Below, in pieces: positions 56,084 through 64,000 of a stretch of DNA of 64,000 nt. A program made the position numbers and the translations under genes. Below the pieces are notes generated by a model, which was not told the origin of the DNA, searched no databases, and saw nothing but the letters and a program-made list of their open reading frames with translations. Source of the stretch: Cyclobacteriaceae bacterium (GTDB lineage Bacteria; Bacteroidota; Bacteroidia; Cytophagales; Cyclobacteriaceae); assembly GCA_020436125.1 (NCBI GenBank), contig JAGQYK010000001.1, positions 153,946 through 217,945 of the forward strand, written 5' to 3'. Position 1 is the stretch's first letter. Each line of letters opens with the position of its first letter.

Positions 56084-57460
56084 GTGAATCGATTATATTT
56101 TATTCTCATAGTATGCCTTGGGTGTAGCCCGTCTTTAACCAATAATAGTTTAAAGACGGATTTGCAAAACCCACGTCCTGAGTGGTTGAGCGCCAAGCCA
56201 ATGCAAGATCGCTATTATATTGGTATTGGGCATAGCGTAAAAGACGGGATAAACAACTACATACAATCCGCTAAAAGCAGTGCCCTGGAGGATATTATAT
56301 CAGAAATCCGGGTAACCGTTTCTTCCACTTCCGTATTGAGCCAGATCGATGCCAATAAAGAATTTCAGGAGAAATATGAGCAAATTATAAAGACTACCGC
56401 ATCGGATGAACTGCAGGAATATGAACAAGTGGATGCCTGGGAGGATGATCAGAATTACTGGGTGTATTACAGACTTTCAAAACAGCGCTATAAGGAAATT
56501 AAGGATGAACAAAAGCGCAATGCCGTAACGCTGGCATTGGATTTTTTCACCAAGGCAAAACAATCAGAACGGGCTGGTGATGATATTCAGGCCCTTGGTT
56601 TTTATTTCAAAGGGTTTGGCGCGATTGAAAAATACCTGGGTGACCCCATCCGACTGGAATACGAAGGCAAAGAGATTTTATTGACTAACGAAATTTATGC
56701 CTCCATACAGCAGATACTGGATCGCATCCAATTGGTTGCCAACCCTGCTGAAATTATGCTCAACCGTAGAGTGGCTTCAGGAACGGAAACAGTGGTGGTA
56801 ACAGCGGTGTATAAAGATTCAAAAAAGGCAATTCCCGATTTGCCTTTGAAGGCCGCTTTTGAAAAAGGAGCGGGTGATGTTTTTCCTGAGTACAAAACGG
56901 ATGCATCAGGACAAAGTAAAATTCTAATCACCAAAATCAGCTCTAAGGATGTAGAACAAACGGTAGGGGTGAAAGTAAACATGCTCAATTTTGCTGGGGC
57001 TAATGCATCCCCAATTTATTCATTGGTGGCGGAGCGCATGGTAGCTCCTAAAGTAAACGTATTGTTAAAAGTGCAAAGACCTATTGTTTACATCACCTCA
57101 GAGGAGAGGACACTCGGAGCTAATAAGTCAAATGATCAGATCACCAATAGGGTAAAGAACTTCCTCACCAGTTCCGGGTTTGAGTTTACGGATAGTAGGG
57201 GAAAGGCTGAGTTGTGGATGGACATCAATGCCAACTCGGAGAAAGGTGCCGTATCGGGAAGTATTTATATCACTTACGTGACAGCGGTAATTAAGGTGGT
57301 TACTCTTTCCGAGAACAAAGAGATATATGCTACCACATTGGATAGGATAAAAGGGTATAGCCTCGACTACGAGCGGTCCAGTCAGGAGGCTTATAATAAG
57401 TCATTAGAAGTGCTGGAAAAGGAAAAATTACCAGAATTATTGAACGCGATATTGCAATAA
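56084..57460 (+). CDS. LPP20 family lipoprotein
   Basis: About 458 residues from the GTG at 56084 (a TTG one codon upstream is possible); no ATG gives a signal sequence. A lipobox (V-C-L-G-C) is followed by an LPP20-type domain (about 30-140: PEWLSAKPMQDRYYIGIGHS, then ALEDIISEIRVTVSS). Later regions contain beta-sandwich-like segments and a C-terminal VYITSEERTLGA ... LWMDINANSEKG domain. LPP20-like lipoproteins are of unknown role. The next gene downstream, at 57540, is a shorter LPP20-related lipoprotein. Confidence 0.8.
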   Translation: MNRLYFILIVCLGCSPSLTNNSLKTDLQNPRPEWLSAKPMQDRYYIGIGHSVKDGINNYIQSAKSSALEDIISEIRVTVSSTSVLSQIDANKEFQEKYEQIIKTTASDELQEYEQVDAWEDDQNYWVYYRLSKQRYKEIKDEQKRNAVTLALDFFTKAKQSERAGDDIQALGFYFKGFGAIEKYLGDPIRLEYEGKEILLTNEIYASIQQILDRIQLVANPAEIMLNRRVASGTETVVVTAVYKDSKKAIPDLPLKAAFEKGAGDVFPEYKTDASGQSKILITKISSKDVEQTVGVKVNMLNFAGANASPIYSLVAERMVAPKVNVLLKVQRPIVYITSEERTLGANKSNDQITNRVKNFLTSSGFEFTDSRGKAELWMDINANSEKGAVSGSIYITYVTAVIKVVTLSENKEIYATTLDRIKGYSLDYERSSQEAYNKSLEVLEKEKLPELLNAILQ

Positions 57461-57539
57461 AAGGGACTAAAAACGGAAAATAATGAGTTGGCCTTATAAT
57501 TGCATTGATTAACTTGCAAAACCAAATAAGAAATCGAAT

Positions 57540-58103
57540 ATGAAAAATTTAACTAAACTATCATTTATCCTTGTTGCTGTGGCAGCGCTTTTGATTGCCG
57601 GCTGTAAGGGAAAGGAAAAACTCCCTCAAGGTGAGCAGGAAATTATAGTACCTTGTTCCGGACCAGATTTTTTTACAACCAATAAATATTTCAGAGCTAA
57701 TTCAATTGGTGAAAGCCAGGATCAGGTAACCTCTAAGAAAAAAGCATTGACTAACGCCAGAAATGAGTTAGCACAAAGCATCCAGACTACTGTAAAAACT
57801 GTTACTGACAACTACGTGAATTCACGTGAGATGAATAACAAAGAGCAGGTAGAGGAAAGATTTGAAAGCTTAAACAGAGAGGTAGTAGACCAAACCATTA
57901 CTGGTGTGCGTACCCTTTGTGAGAAGTTGGTAAAAACTGAACAAGGAACTTACAAGACTTACGTAGCTATTGAGCTTTCTGCAGACGAGTTAGTGTCGAA
58001 GTACAACGAGCGTCTATCTAAAGATGAGATGTTGAAAATCGATTACGACTACGAGAAGTTCAAAGAAACTTTCGAAAAGGAAATGGCAAAAATGGGAAAC
58101 TAA
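57540..58103 (+). CDS. Short LPP20-related lipoprotein
   Basis: A 187-residue protein with a signal and lipobox (L-L-I-A-G-C). The mature part contains YFRANSIGESQDQVTSKKKA followed by LTNARNELAQSIQTTVKT, a helix pattern shared with LPP20 domains, and the closing TYKTYVAIELSADELVSKYNE. It lies 79 bases after the larger LPP20 lipoprotein, so the pair may act together, which is inference. A hairpin terminator follows. Confidence 0.8.
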   Translation: MKNLTKLSFILVAVAALLIAGCKGKEKLPQGEQEIIVPCSGPDFFTTNKYFRANSIGESQDQVTSKKKALTNARNELAQSIQTTVKTVTDNYVNSREMNNKEQVEERFESLNREVVDQTITGVRTLCEKLVKTEQGTYKTYVAIELSADELVSKYNERLSKDEMLKIDYDYEKFKETFEKEMAKMGN

Positions 58104-58122
58104 TTCCCTGATGAATTAAAAG

Positions 58123-58146
58123 GAGCCCCTTGATTTCAAGGGGCTC
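58123..58146 (+). terminator. Hairpin terminator after the LPP20-like pair
   Basis: An 11-base perfect stem GAGCCCCTTGA / TCAAGGGGCTC (tiny loop) followed by TTTTTGTTT on the plus strand. It ends 57540-58103. Confidence 0.8.
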
Positions 58147-58171
58147 TTTTTGTTTAACGAAATTCCTAAAC

Positions 58172-58582
58172 ATGTCAGTAGGATATTCAGGAACACCTTT
58201 AATTAAAAAACTGGGCATTAAACCAGGGCTTGCTATTAGGGTAGTGCAGGCACCTGAAGCCTACTGGGATTGGATAAGCCCATTGCCTGAGGAAATAAAA
58301 GTATTGACCAGAGCGAAGAAAGAAGGGGCAGACTTTATTCATCTTTTCACCAAGGAAAGGAAAAAATTTGAAAGGGAGTTTTTGAAACTCAAAGTTGAAC
58401 TAAAAAAAGACGGCATGCTATGGGTTTCGTGGCCCAAGAAATCCTCCAAGGTAGCATCAGACCTGGATGAAAATATCATTCGTAACTTCGGCCTTAACAA
58501 TGGATTGGTAGACGTAAAAGTATGCGCAGTAGACGAAGTGTGGTCAGGTTTAAAATTTATGTATCGGGTGAAAGACCGATAA
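58172..58582 (+). CDS. DUF3052 family protein
   Basis: A 136-residue cytoplasmic protein from the ATG at 58172; the longer frame from 58130 begins inside the terminator hairpin and is excluded. The start SVGYSGTPLIKKLGIKPG and the central FIHLFTKE and DGMLWVSWPKKSSKV segments define DUF3052. The function is unknown. It is convergent with the anti-sigma gene, with one base between the stops. Confidence 0.85.
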   Translation: MSVGYSGTPLIKKLGIKPGLAIRVVQAPEAYWDWISPLPEEIKVLTRAKKEGADFIHLFTKERKKFEREFLKLKVELKKDGMLWVSWPKKSSKVASDLDENIIRNFGLNNGLVDVKVCAVDEVWSGLKFMYRVKDR

Positions 58583-58583
58583 A

Positions 58584-59111
58584 CTAAAACTGCATCCTGG
58601 ATCTTCTATTGAAAAAGGGCTTGAGCACAGTCCTGTCCAATAAAAGAAAGGCCAGCCCCATATTCAACGCAATAATAGAATTGACAATCAATTTTCCACT
58701 GAATGGTATGTTGGGTAAGGCAGGTGTAGTTATTCCGGTGGGTAACTTAACTGGATTCAAAGAGAGCATACCGTTGAGCTCATTGAAAATACCTGTATCC
58801 ACTAAGCTGGCACCAATGCCCATGGCGACCAGAATGCCAGCCAGTAAGATCAACCCATTTTTTGGGGTAAGCATCGAAGAGGCAGGCACTTTGTCCAGGT
58901 TTCGCATTACGCTTTGTGTGAAATTATTTGAAGGATGAAGCAATGTGTTATGCTCCAGCGATTGTTGGATCAACTTTAAAACTTCCAGCCTGTTGCGCAA
59001 CTCCTCAGAAGTGCTCAACCCGTTTTTTACTTTCTCCAGTTTTTCACCGGTCAGCGTTCCGTCCAGATAGGCTATGAGTAATTCGTCAATTTCTTGTGAT
59101 ATCTTTTTCAT
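58584..59111 (-). CDS. Anti-sigma factor-like membrane protein
   Basis: A 175-residue protein. The N-terminal 70 residues resemble a zinc-less anti-sigma domain (IDELLIAYLDGTLTGEKLEKVK, then a leucine-rich helix). Two hydrophobic segments (about 84-104 and 143-163) make it membrane bound. It begins 10 bases after the ECF sigma stop, the usual place for a cognate anti-sigma factor, which would hold the sigma at the membrane until a signal releases it. The signal is unknown. Confidence 0.78.
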   Translation of the reverse strand: MKKISQEIDELLIAYLDGTLTGEKLEKVKNGLSTSEELRNRLEVLKLIQQSLEHNTLLHPSNNFTQSVMRNLDKVPASSMLTPKNGLILLAGILVAMGIGASLVDTGIFNELNGMLSLNPVKLPTGITTPALPNIPFSGKLIVNSIIALNMGLAFLLLDRTVLKPFFNRRSRMQF

Positions 59112-59121
59112 ATCAATGATA

Positions 59122-59679
59122 CTATAAAGTTAATGCTTCTTTTTGTAAAATACTTTTCAATTCATCCGCCATACGTTGCCTTGCCCGATGGATCCTCACC
59201 TTGGTGGTATTGATCTTCTGTCCCATAATATCGGCTACTTCCTCCAATGAAAATTCTTTTAAGTAAAACAGTTGAAGGGAGAGCCTGTCGGCTTCATTCA
59301 GCTTGTTCAATGCCTGATCGATAAATATGCTTTTGTCTTCCTTTTCCAATGTATTATCCGTCTCCCCAGCGTGATTAAAAGTATGGTCAATTGACTGAAA
59401 CACCCTTTTGTTCTTGCGCTTGTGGCTAATGGCCGTATTAAAAACGATTCGGTACAGCCAGGTAGAAAAACGAGCACCTCGTTTAAATCCCTTGAGGTAG
59501 TGGAATGCTTTAATAAAGGCATCCTGGGCTACTTCTTCTGCATCGGCTTTGTTTTCGGTTATCTTAAAGGCGATGGTAAAAGCATAGCTTTTATACTGGT
59601 CTACGAGCTGTGCGTAAAGCTGCTTTTCACCCGCCAAAATGCGGTCAATAAGTGTGTTTTCTTCCTGAACTGTGATCAC
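59122..59679 (-). CDS. ECF (RpoE-like) RNA polymerase sigma factor
   Basis: A 185-residue sigma factor with region 2 (about 20-95: LVDQYKSYAFTIAFKITENKADAEEVAQDAFIKAFHYL) and region 4 (about 115-175: ALNKLNEADRLSLQLFYLKEFSLEEVADIMG, then INTTKVRIHRARQRM). The start is GTG at 59679, because no in-frame ATG occurs upstream. Together with the downstream anti-sigma gene it forms a regulator pair. Its target promoters cannot be read here. Confidence 0.93.
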   Translation of the reverse strand: MITVQEENTLIDRILAGEKQLYAQLVDQYKSYAFTIAFKITENKADAEEVAQDAFIKAFHYLKGFKRGARFSTWLYRIVFNTAISHKRKNKRVFQSIDHTFNHAGETDNTLEKEDKSIFIDQALNKLNEADRLSLQLFYLKEFSLEEVADIMGQKINTTKVRIHRARQRMADELKSILQKEALTL

Positions 59680-59806
59680 GTGCCTTGGACGCAGGGTTTG
59701 ACGATGAAGTTACACAATAATAATAGCAGGGTGATAAAATAATTTTTTCATTAGCTTGTAACCACGGCACCGAGGGTTGCGTCAAAGGGCCAAAAACAAT
59801 AAGACT

Positions 59807-60148
59807 ATGGATGTAGCAGTATTAGGGGTAATGATCCCCATCATCGGAATAATAGGTGCATTTATCATAATAGGTTATTTGCGCAAGTTTCAAAATATGG
59901 AGCGAATGGCCATCATTGACAAAGGCCTTGATCCTTCCTTATTTAAATCAGAACGTGTTACAGCAGCAGCGTTGCGCGCTTCTCTTTTACTCATCGGAGC
60001 AGGTTTAGGTTTGCTAATGGGGTATTGGTTAGATCGCACCTTTGGCATGGATGACGTGGCCTACTTCTCTATGATCTTCATTTTTGGAGGAATAGGATTA
60101 GGGGTAGCCTACTTAGTGGAGGAGCGCAAAAACGCAGCGCAGAAATAA
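59807..60148 (+). CDS. DUF6249-like membrane protein
   Basis: A 113-residue protein from the ATG at 59807; the TTG-started extension to 59777 has no protein-like features. There are three hydrophobic segments (about 4-26, 52-72, 80-100) with a basic loop around RKFQNMERMAIIDKG, the pattern 'E-R-M-A-I-I-D-K-G' being typical of DUF6249. No function is known. It is divergent from the ECF sigma gene. Confidence 0.7.
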   Translation: MDVAVLGVMIPIIGIIGAFIIIGYLRKFQNMERMAIIDKGLDPSLFKSERVTAAALRASLLLIGAGLGLLMGYWLDRTFGMDDVAYFSMIFIFGGIGLGVAYLVEERKNAAQK

Positions 60149-60168
60149 ACACTCCCAATTTTTTACTT

Positions 60169-60201
60169 GCAATCTCCCATTCAATGCGGAAGGGAGATTG
60201 C
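60169..60201. terminator. Hairpin between convergent genes
   Basis: A perfect ten-base stem GCAATCTCCC / GGGAGATTGC with a 13-base loop. There is no strong T-run on either side, so activity as a terminator is uncertain. It lies between the DUF6249 and transporter genes that converge here. Confidence 0.4.
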
Positions 60202-60218
60202 CGCTATGATAACCTTTG

Positions 60219-61673
60219 TTAGCTATACAACCAAAGTCCTATGGTGAGCATGGCTATCGAAATCAGAATGATAGAAAACAGATTCACTAGTATTCCCGCC
60301 CGCATCATTTGTTTTACAGAAATGTGCCCGCTCGCAAATAGGATGGCATTCGGGGGTGTAGAAATAGGCATCATAAAAGCACAACTGGCAGCAAACGCTA
60401 CAGGCATGGCAAGAATGATCGGGTTAATTTGAAGTCCATCAGCAATACCTAATACCACCGGAACAAATATGGTTGTAAGGGCCACGTTGCTCATCAACTC
60501 AGTCAAAAACATCGACAACCCGGAGAGGGTAACAATCAATGCACCTGTTGATAAATTTCCTTGCTGTGCTATTTGATCTCCGATCAGTTGCACCAGGCCT
60601 GCATCGGCCATAGCCTGAGCTAGTGAGAGTCCGCCACCAAAGAGTAATAATATTCCCCAAGGTAGGTTTTTCATATCTCCCCATTCCAGAATAAAGGTAG
60701 AACTCTTTATGTCGATGGGAGTAATAAACATCAGAATACCTCCCGTCATGGCAATGGTCGTATCATCTAAAAGATTGGTGCCAATAAGCGCGTTGATATT
60801 TTGGCGAAAGATCCAGAAGAAACAAGTAAAACCGAAGATGATCAATACTCGTTTCTCTTCCTTTGAAAACGCACCAAGCCCTTTCAGTTTGGATTGGATC
60901 AGTTCAGCAGATCCTTCCACCGACCGAAGTCCATTGCGATAAAGTATCTGCGTGATAGTAATATAGCAAGCTGCTAATATGGAGAGCATCAAAGGTACTC
61001 CGATCACCATCCAGGTGGCAAAACTCACGTCCTGATCATAAAAACGTTTGATGAATCCTACAGTCACCACATTAGGTGGTGTACCAATGATGGTAGCAAT
61101 GCCTCCAATGCTGGCAGCATAGGCAATGCTCAGCATTAGTCCTGTGGCAAACTTTTCAAACTTGGGTTTGTCGGCTTCACTGATTTCTCCTGCTAATAGT
61201 TTGGTCACCGAAGTGGCTATAGGAAGCATCATTACAGCGGTGGCGGTGTTGCTGATCCACATACTGATGAGTGCGGTGGATAGCATGAAGCCCATGATGA
61301 TGCCGTTACCACTTGTTCCGGTAAGGCGTATGAGGTTGAGGGCGATGCGGGTGTGAAGGTTGTGCTTCTCTAAACCCAGAGCAATCATAAAGCCGCCCAT
61401 AAATAGAAATATAATACTATCACCATAAGGGGCTGCTGCTTCTCTTGCTGTGGCCACTGTAAAGAGTGGAAACAGAATCATTGGCAAAAGTGCCGTCACG
61501 GGGATGGGGGCCGCTTCACTCACCCACCAGGTCACCATCCAGGCGCCTAGCGCTAGCACCACCGCGCCTTTATAAGACAGTGCAGTGGGTTCAAGCACGA
61601 AATAGACCAGGGCAAATAGTACAGGGCCAAGGATAAGGCCAACAGTTTTGCTTTTAGATGCGGTGGCAGTCAA
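60219..61673 (-). CDS. DASS family (SLC13) sodium-coupled anion transporter
   Basis: A 484-residue transporter with about eleven membrane segments. Two hairpin motifs typical of the family are visible, ISNTATAVMMLPIA and LTELMSNVALTTIFVPV, plus the closing PISTPPNAILFASGHI. The family moves dicarboxylates, citrate or sulfate with Na+; the substrate is not resolved by sequence. The start codon is TTG at 61673, since no ATG or GTG lies in frame nearby upstream. It stands alone. Confidence 0.87.
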   Translation of the reverse strand: MTATASKSKTVGLILGPVLFALVYFVLEPTALSYKGAVVLALGAWMVTWWVSEAAPIPVTALLPMILFPLFTVATAREAAAPYGDSIIFLFMGGFMIALGLEKHNLHTRIALNLIRLTGTSGNGIIMGFMLSTALISMWISNTATAVMMLPIATSVTKLLAGEISEADKPKFEKFATGLMLSIAYAASIGGIATIIGTPPNVVTVGFIKRFYDQDVSFATWMVIGVPLMLSILAACYITITQILYRNGLRSVEGSAELIQSKLKGLGAFSKEEKRVLIIFGFTCFFWIFRQNINALIGTNLLDDTTIAMTGGILMFITPIDIKSSTFILEWGDMKNLPWGILLLFGGGLSLAQAMADAGLVQLIGDQIAQQGNLSTGALIVTLSGLSMFLTELMSNVALTTIFVPVVLGIADGLQINPIILAMPVAFAASCAFMMPISTPPNAILFASGHISVKQMMRAGILVNLFSIILISIAMLTIGLWLYS

Positions 61674-61747
61674 AGGGATTGGGGCTTAAGTGGAATGAAA
61701 ACAAGATAGTATTCTTCAGAGGCAAAGCCAACTGATTTTGTGCAAGT

Positions 61748-61771
61748 AAAAAGGCCTGATTGCTCAGGCCT
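61748..61771 (-). terminator. Hairpin terminator of the RRM gene
   Basis: An eight-base stem AGGCCTGA / TCAGGCCT with a TTGC loop, followed by a TTTTT run in the minus direction. It lies 28 bases beyond the RRM gene stop. Confidence 0.75.
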
Positions 61772-61798
61772 GAAATGCACTAAAAACGATTAGTTATT

Positions 61799-62047
61799 TT
61801 ATTGAGTTTTTGGGTTCGCGGGTTTCACGATGATGGTCCTGCCATCCAATTCCGTTTCATTTAAGGCGGCAATGGCGTTGTTACCTTCCTCATCGTTGGG
61901 CATTTCTACAAAACCATAACCCTTAGATCGACCAGTGTCTCGGTCGGTAATGATTTTGGCAGAAGAGACCTCTCCGAACTGGGCAAAAGCTCTTTCCAGT
62001 TCATCATGTCCGGTTTTAAAATTGAGTCGAGCAACGAAAATGTTCAT
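61799..62047 (-). CDS. RRM-type RNA-binding protein
   Basis: An 82-residue single RRM. RNP2 is IFVARL at the start and RNP1 is KGYGFVEM near residue 43, with the aromatic residues needed for RNA stacking. The protein ends with NPKTQ and has no Gly-rich tail. Such small RRM proteins occur in Bacteroidota and cyanobacteria and are linked to cold adaptation or post-transcriptional control in some hosts. A strong terminator follows. Confidence 0.92.
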   Translation of the reverse strand: MNIFVARLNFKTGHDELERAFAQFGEVSSAKIITDRDTGRSKGYGFVEMPNDEEGNNAIAALNETELDGRTIIVKPANPKTQ

Positions 62048-62170
62048 GACAGCATATTAGGTTAAAATTGTATTCAAGGGAATGCCGGTGCTTTTTGAGC
62101 ACTCAGCCAAACCATTGTGATACAAAATAAAAATTAATTGATAAATATTCAAGGAGGGGAGAAGATGAAA

Positions 62171-63823
62171 CTAATTCATGATCAGTTCTCTCGCATTTTC
62201 TTTTGCCAAAGGGGAAGGTTTTTCACCACCAATCATCTTGGCGATTTCTTCAATCCGTTCTTCTTCTGTCAATTTTTTTATCTGACTGATTGTTTTTGTA
62301 CTCTTCGAATCCTTATAAGCATAAAAATGACAATCCGCCTTTGCTGCAATTTGTGGGAGGTGACTAATGGCTAGCAACTGATGTCCTGCCGCCATGGATT
62401 TCATCATTTTGCCTAATCGCATGGCAATCTCACCAGATACTCCCGTATCAATTTCGTCCAGGATAAGGGTAGGCAGCGCTGTTTTTTCTGCCAGTAAGTA
62501 TTTGATACAAAACATCAGCCTTGAAAACTCTCCACCGGATGCCACCTGTGCCAACGATCGTACTGCTATCCCCTTGTTGGCACTGAATAATAATTCGATG
62601 CTGTCAATACCTGAAACAGTAGGTGTTCCTGTATGATGTTCTACAGTAAGTTGCGCTTCCGGAATACCCAACTCATTCAGTAAAGTGATCATTTGCTTAC
62701 AAAAGCCTTTAAAGCTTTTGGAGCGCGAGTGACTTAGTGTACTGCCCTTTTCGTTGAGCCTTACAATGGCTTCATCCAGTTTCTTTTTCAGATCATCCAG
62801 TTCATCATCAAGGTTACTGGTTTTGTCTGCTTTGTTTTGCAAATCGTTTTGCAGCTGAAGTAGTTCGGCTACAGATCCCAGCCTGTGCTTTTGTTGTAAT
62901 TGATAAATAAGACTTAGTCGTTCTTTGGCTTCTTCAATTTTTTCAGGATCGAAATCTATTTTCTCTTCCTCCCCCTCCGCCTCGCTGATGATGTCGTTCA
63001 GTTCTATCCTCACACTTTCAAACCTTTCTGCGAGTCGTTGGTAGTGATCGGAGTAACTGCTCAAAGAACTCATGATAGTACGAGCTTCCCCTAAAATTCC
63101 GGAAGCAGAAATATCAGCACGATCAAGCTGGGCAAGGAGTTGATTAAATTTTGTTTTAATGTCCTCCGCATGCTCCATTATTTTGAGCGCAGCTTCCAGT
63201 TCAGTTTGTTCGTTTTCTACCAGATGGGCTTTGCTGAGTTCCTCCAATTGAAATTTCACAAAATCTGATTCCTGTCGTAGTACGTTAGCTTCGTCCTCTA
63301 GCGCGTTATAAGCTTCTCGTGTAATCACGTAATGTTGCCATGCATTTTTATACTCCTCTCGAAGTTTTTCATTGGCCGCAAAAGCATCAATCACACTGAG
63401 TTGAAAGGCGCGATTGCCCAGGTCTAGTGTTTCGTGTTGAGAGTGAATGTCCATCAGTCGCATCCCAATCTTTTTCATGATGTCGAGTGTTACGGGCGTG
63501 TCGTTGATGAACGCACGACTTTTTCCGTTAGGACTGATTTCTCTGCGGATAACGGTTTGTTTGTCGTAATCTAAATTTTCGTTTTCAAACAACGGCTGCA
63601 GATCATAAGCACCGATATCAAAAGTACCTTCGGTAATACACTTCTCTTTTTCGTTCCACAGCACCTTGGTGTCGGCCCGGTTGCCCAACAACAAACCCAT
63701 GGCGCCTAACATGATGGACTTACCCGCACCCGTCTCACCTGTAATCACATTCAGGTGACGGGATAAATCCATCTCCAGATGATCGATAAGGGCGTAATTT
63801 TTTATGGTGAGGTGAGTAAGCAT
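62171..63823 (-). CDS. recN: DNA repair protein RecN
   Basis: A 550-residue SMC-like ATPase. The Walker A motif is G29-E-T-G-A-G-K-S36 in LNVITGETGAGKSIML, followed by a long coiled coil (about 150-370) interrupted by a hinge, and a C-terminal signature RSLAQVASGGEFSRLMF with Walker B LILDEIDTGVSGE. It acts in double-strand break repair with RecA. The gene is monocistronic here; its upstream region to the window end has no recognised gene. Confidence 0.96.
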   Translation of the reverse strand: MLTHLTIKNYALIDHLEMDLSRHLNVITGETGAGKSIMLGAMGLLLGNRADTKVLWNEKEKCITEGTFDIGAYDLQPLFENENLDYDKQTVIRREISPNGKSRAFINDTPVTLDIMKKIGMRLMDIHSQHETLDLGNRAFQLSVIDAFAANEKLREEYKNAWQHYVITREAYNALEDEANVLRQESDFVKFQLEELSKAHLVENEQTELEAALKIMEHAEDIKTKFNQLLAQLDRADISASGILGEARTIMSSLSSYSDHYQRLAERFESVRIELNDIISEAEGEEEKIDFDPEKIEEAKERLSLIYQLQQKHRLGSVAELLQLQNDLQNKADKTSNLDDELDDLKKKLDEAIVRLNEKGSTLSHSRSKSFKGFCKQMITLLNELGIPEAQLTVEHHTGTPTVSGIDSIELLFSANKGIAVRSLAQVASGGEFSRLMFCIKYLLAEKTALPTLILDEIDTGVSGEIAMRLGKMMKSMAAGHQLLAISHLPQIAAKADCHFYAYKDSKSTKTISQIKKLTEEERIEEIAKMIGGEKPSPLAKENARELIMN

Positions 63824-64000
63824 TGGTTTTTTTAGATGCCTTTATCATGTTGTCAAAAGACAATTACAATATTAATTTATTTAGGTCAGAATCGATAGTA
63901 GTGTTGAATCCCGCAGTCTGTATTGTCCCTCACCCCCTGCCAACTACTATGAAAAGCCATCGATCCCTTTCGCACGTCATCGCCACTCCGCCAGCTGGCG

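Noticed and set aside
57480..57539. Separate promoter between the two LPP20-type genes
   Set aside because: No TAnnTTTG-like element with a suitable TTG was found; the genes may share a transcript.

Overview
The window looks like chromosomal DNA of a free-living, probably marine or soil, member of the Bacteroidota, most likely order Cytophagales. Supporting signs are a short primary sigma factor without region 1.1, a type IX secretion (T9SS) sorting tail, many SPase II lipoproteins, a DnaE with a fused proofreading exonuclease, a trimeric SdhCAB, a -7 element of the TAnnTTTG type in front of trxA, and moderate-to-low GC. The genus cannot be fixed from the sequence. No rRNA, tRNA, CRISPR array, prophage or insertion sequence was recognised.

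Left third (1-19 kb). The left edge cuts through icmF, a fused B12-dependent acyl-CoA mutase. Next come a YD-like lipoprotein, a sulfatase divergent from an exported PLP-enzyme/M20-peptidase pair, a MaoC hydratase, a charged protein with an IF-2 N-terminal-like domain, a small membrane protein, an orphan propeller/Y_Y_Y histidine kinase, DUF1761 and a frameshifted DUF2214 membrane gene, a large S9 peptidase, a DUF4349 lipoprotein, a second YD-like lipoprotein and rpoD.

Middle (19-44 kb). A TPR-LytS-type kinase and LytTR regulator pair precedes a lipoprotein and a GloVer-repeat T9SS cargo protein. A run of exported or membrane proteins (SH3-like protein, amidase, DUF3592) leads to an MBL hydrolase and arfB. 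At 31.7-34.9 kb lies the most unusual unit: a four-gene operon of a CMD/AhpD-like protein, an ArsS-type radical SAM/DUF3641 protein, a TIGR04283-type glycosyltransferase and a double-VOC protein, with a DUF547 protein transcribed divergently. This matches the 'rSAM/selenodomain' or arsenosugar-type system, but no arsM is present and the VOC protein is an extra partner. It is followed by an APC permease translationally coupled to an arginine-deiminase-superfamily hydrolase, then a class A beta-lactamase-like lipoprotein, an S10 carboxypeptidase, a cyclophilin and an M28 peptidase.

Right third (44-64 kb) is mostly housekeeping: a CHASE-PAS sensor that ends after its dimerisation helices, a YkgJ-type cysteine-cluster protein, thioredoxin, DnaE, the sdhCAB operon, two LPP20-related lipoproteins, DUF3052, an ECF sigma/anti-sigma pair, a DASS transporter, an RRM protein and recN. 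Several strong hairpin terminators separate these units. The many secreted peptidases (S9, S10, M20, M28), the amidase and the sulfatase suggest scavenging of proteins and sulfated polymers.
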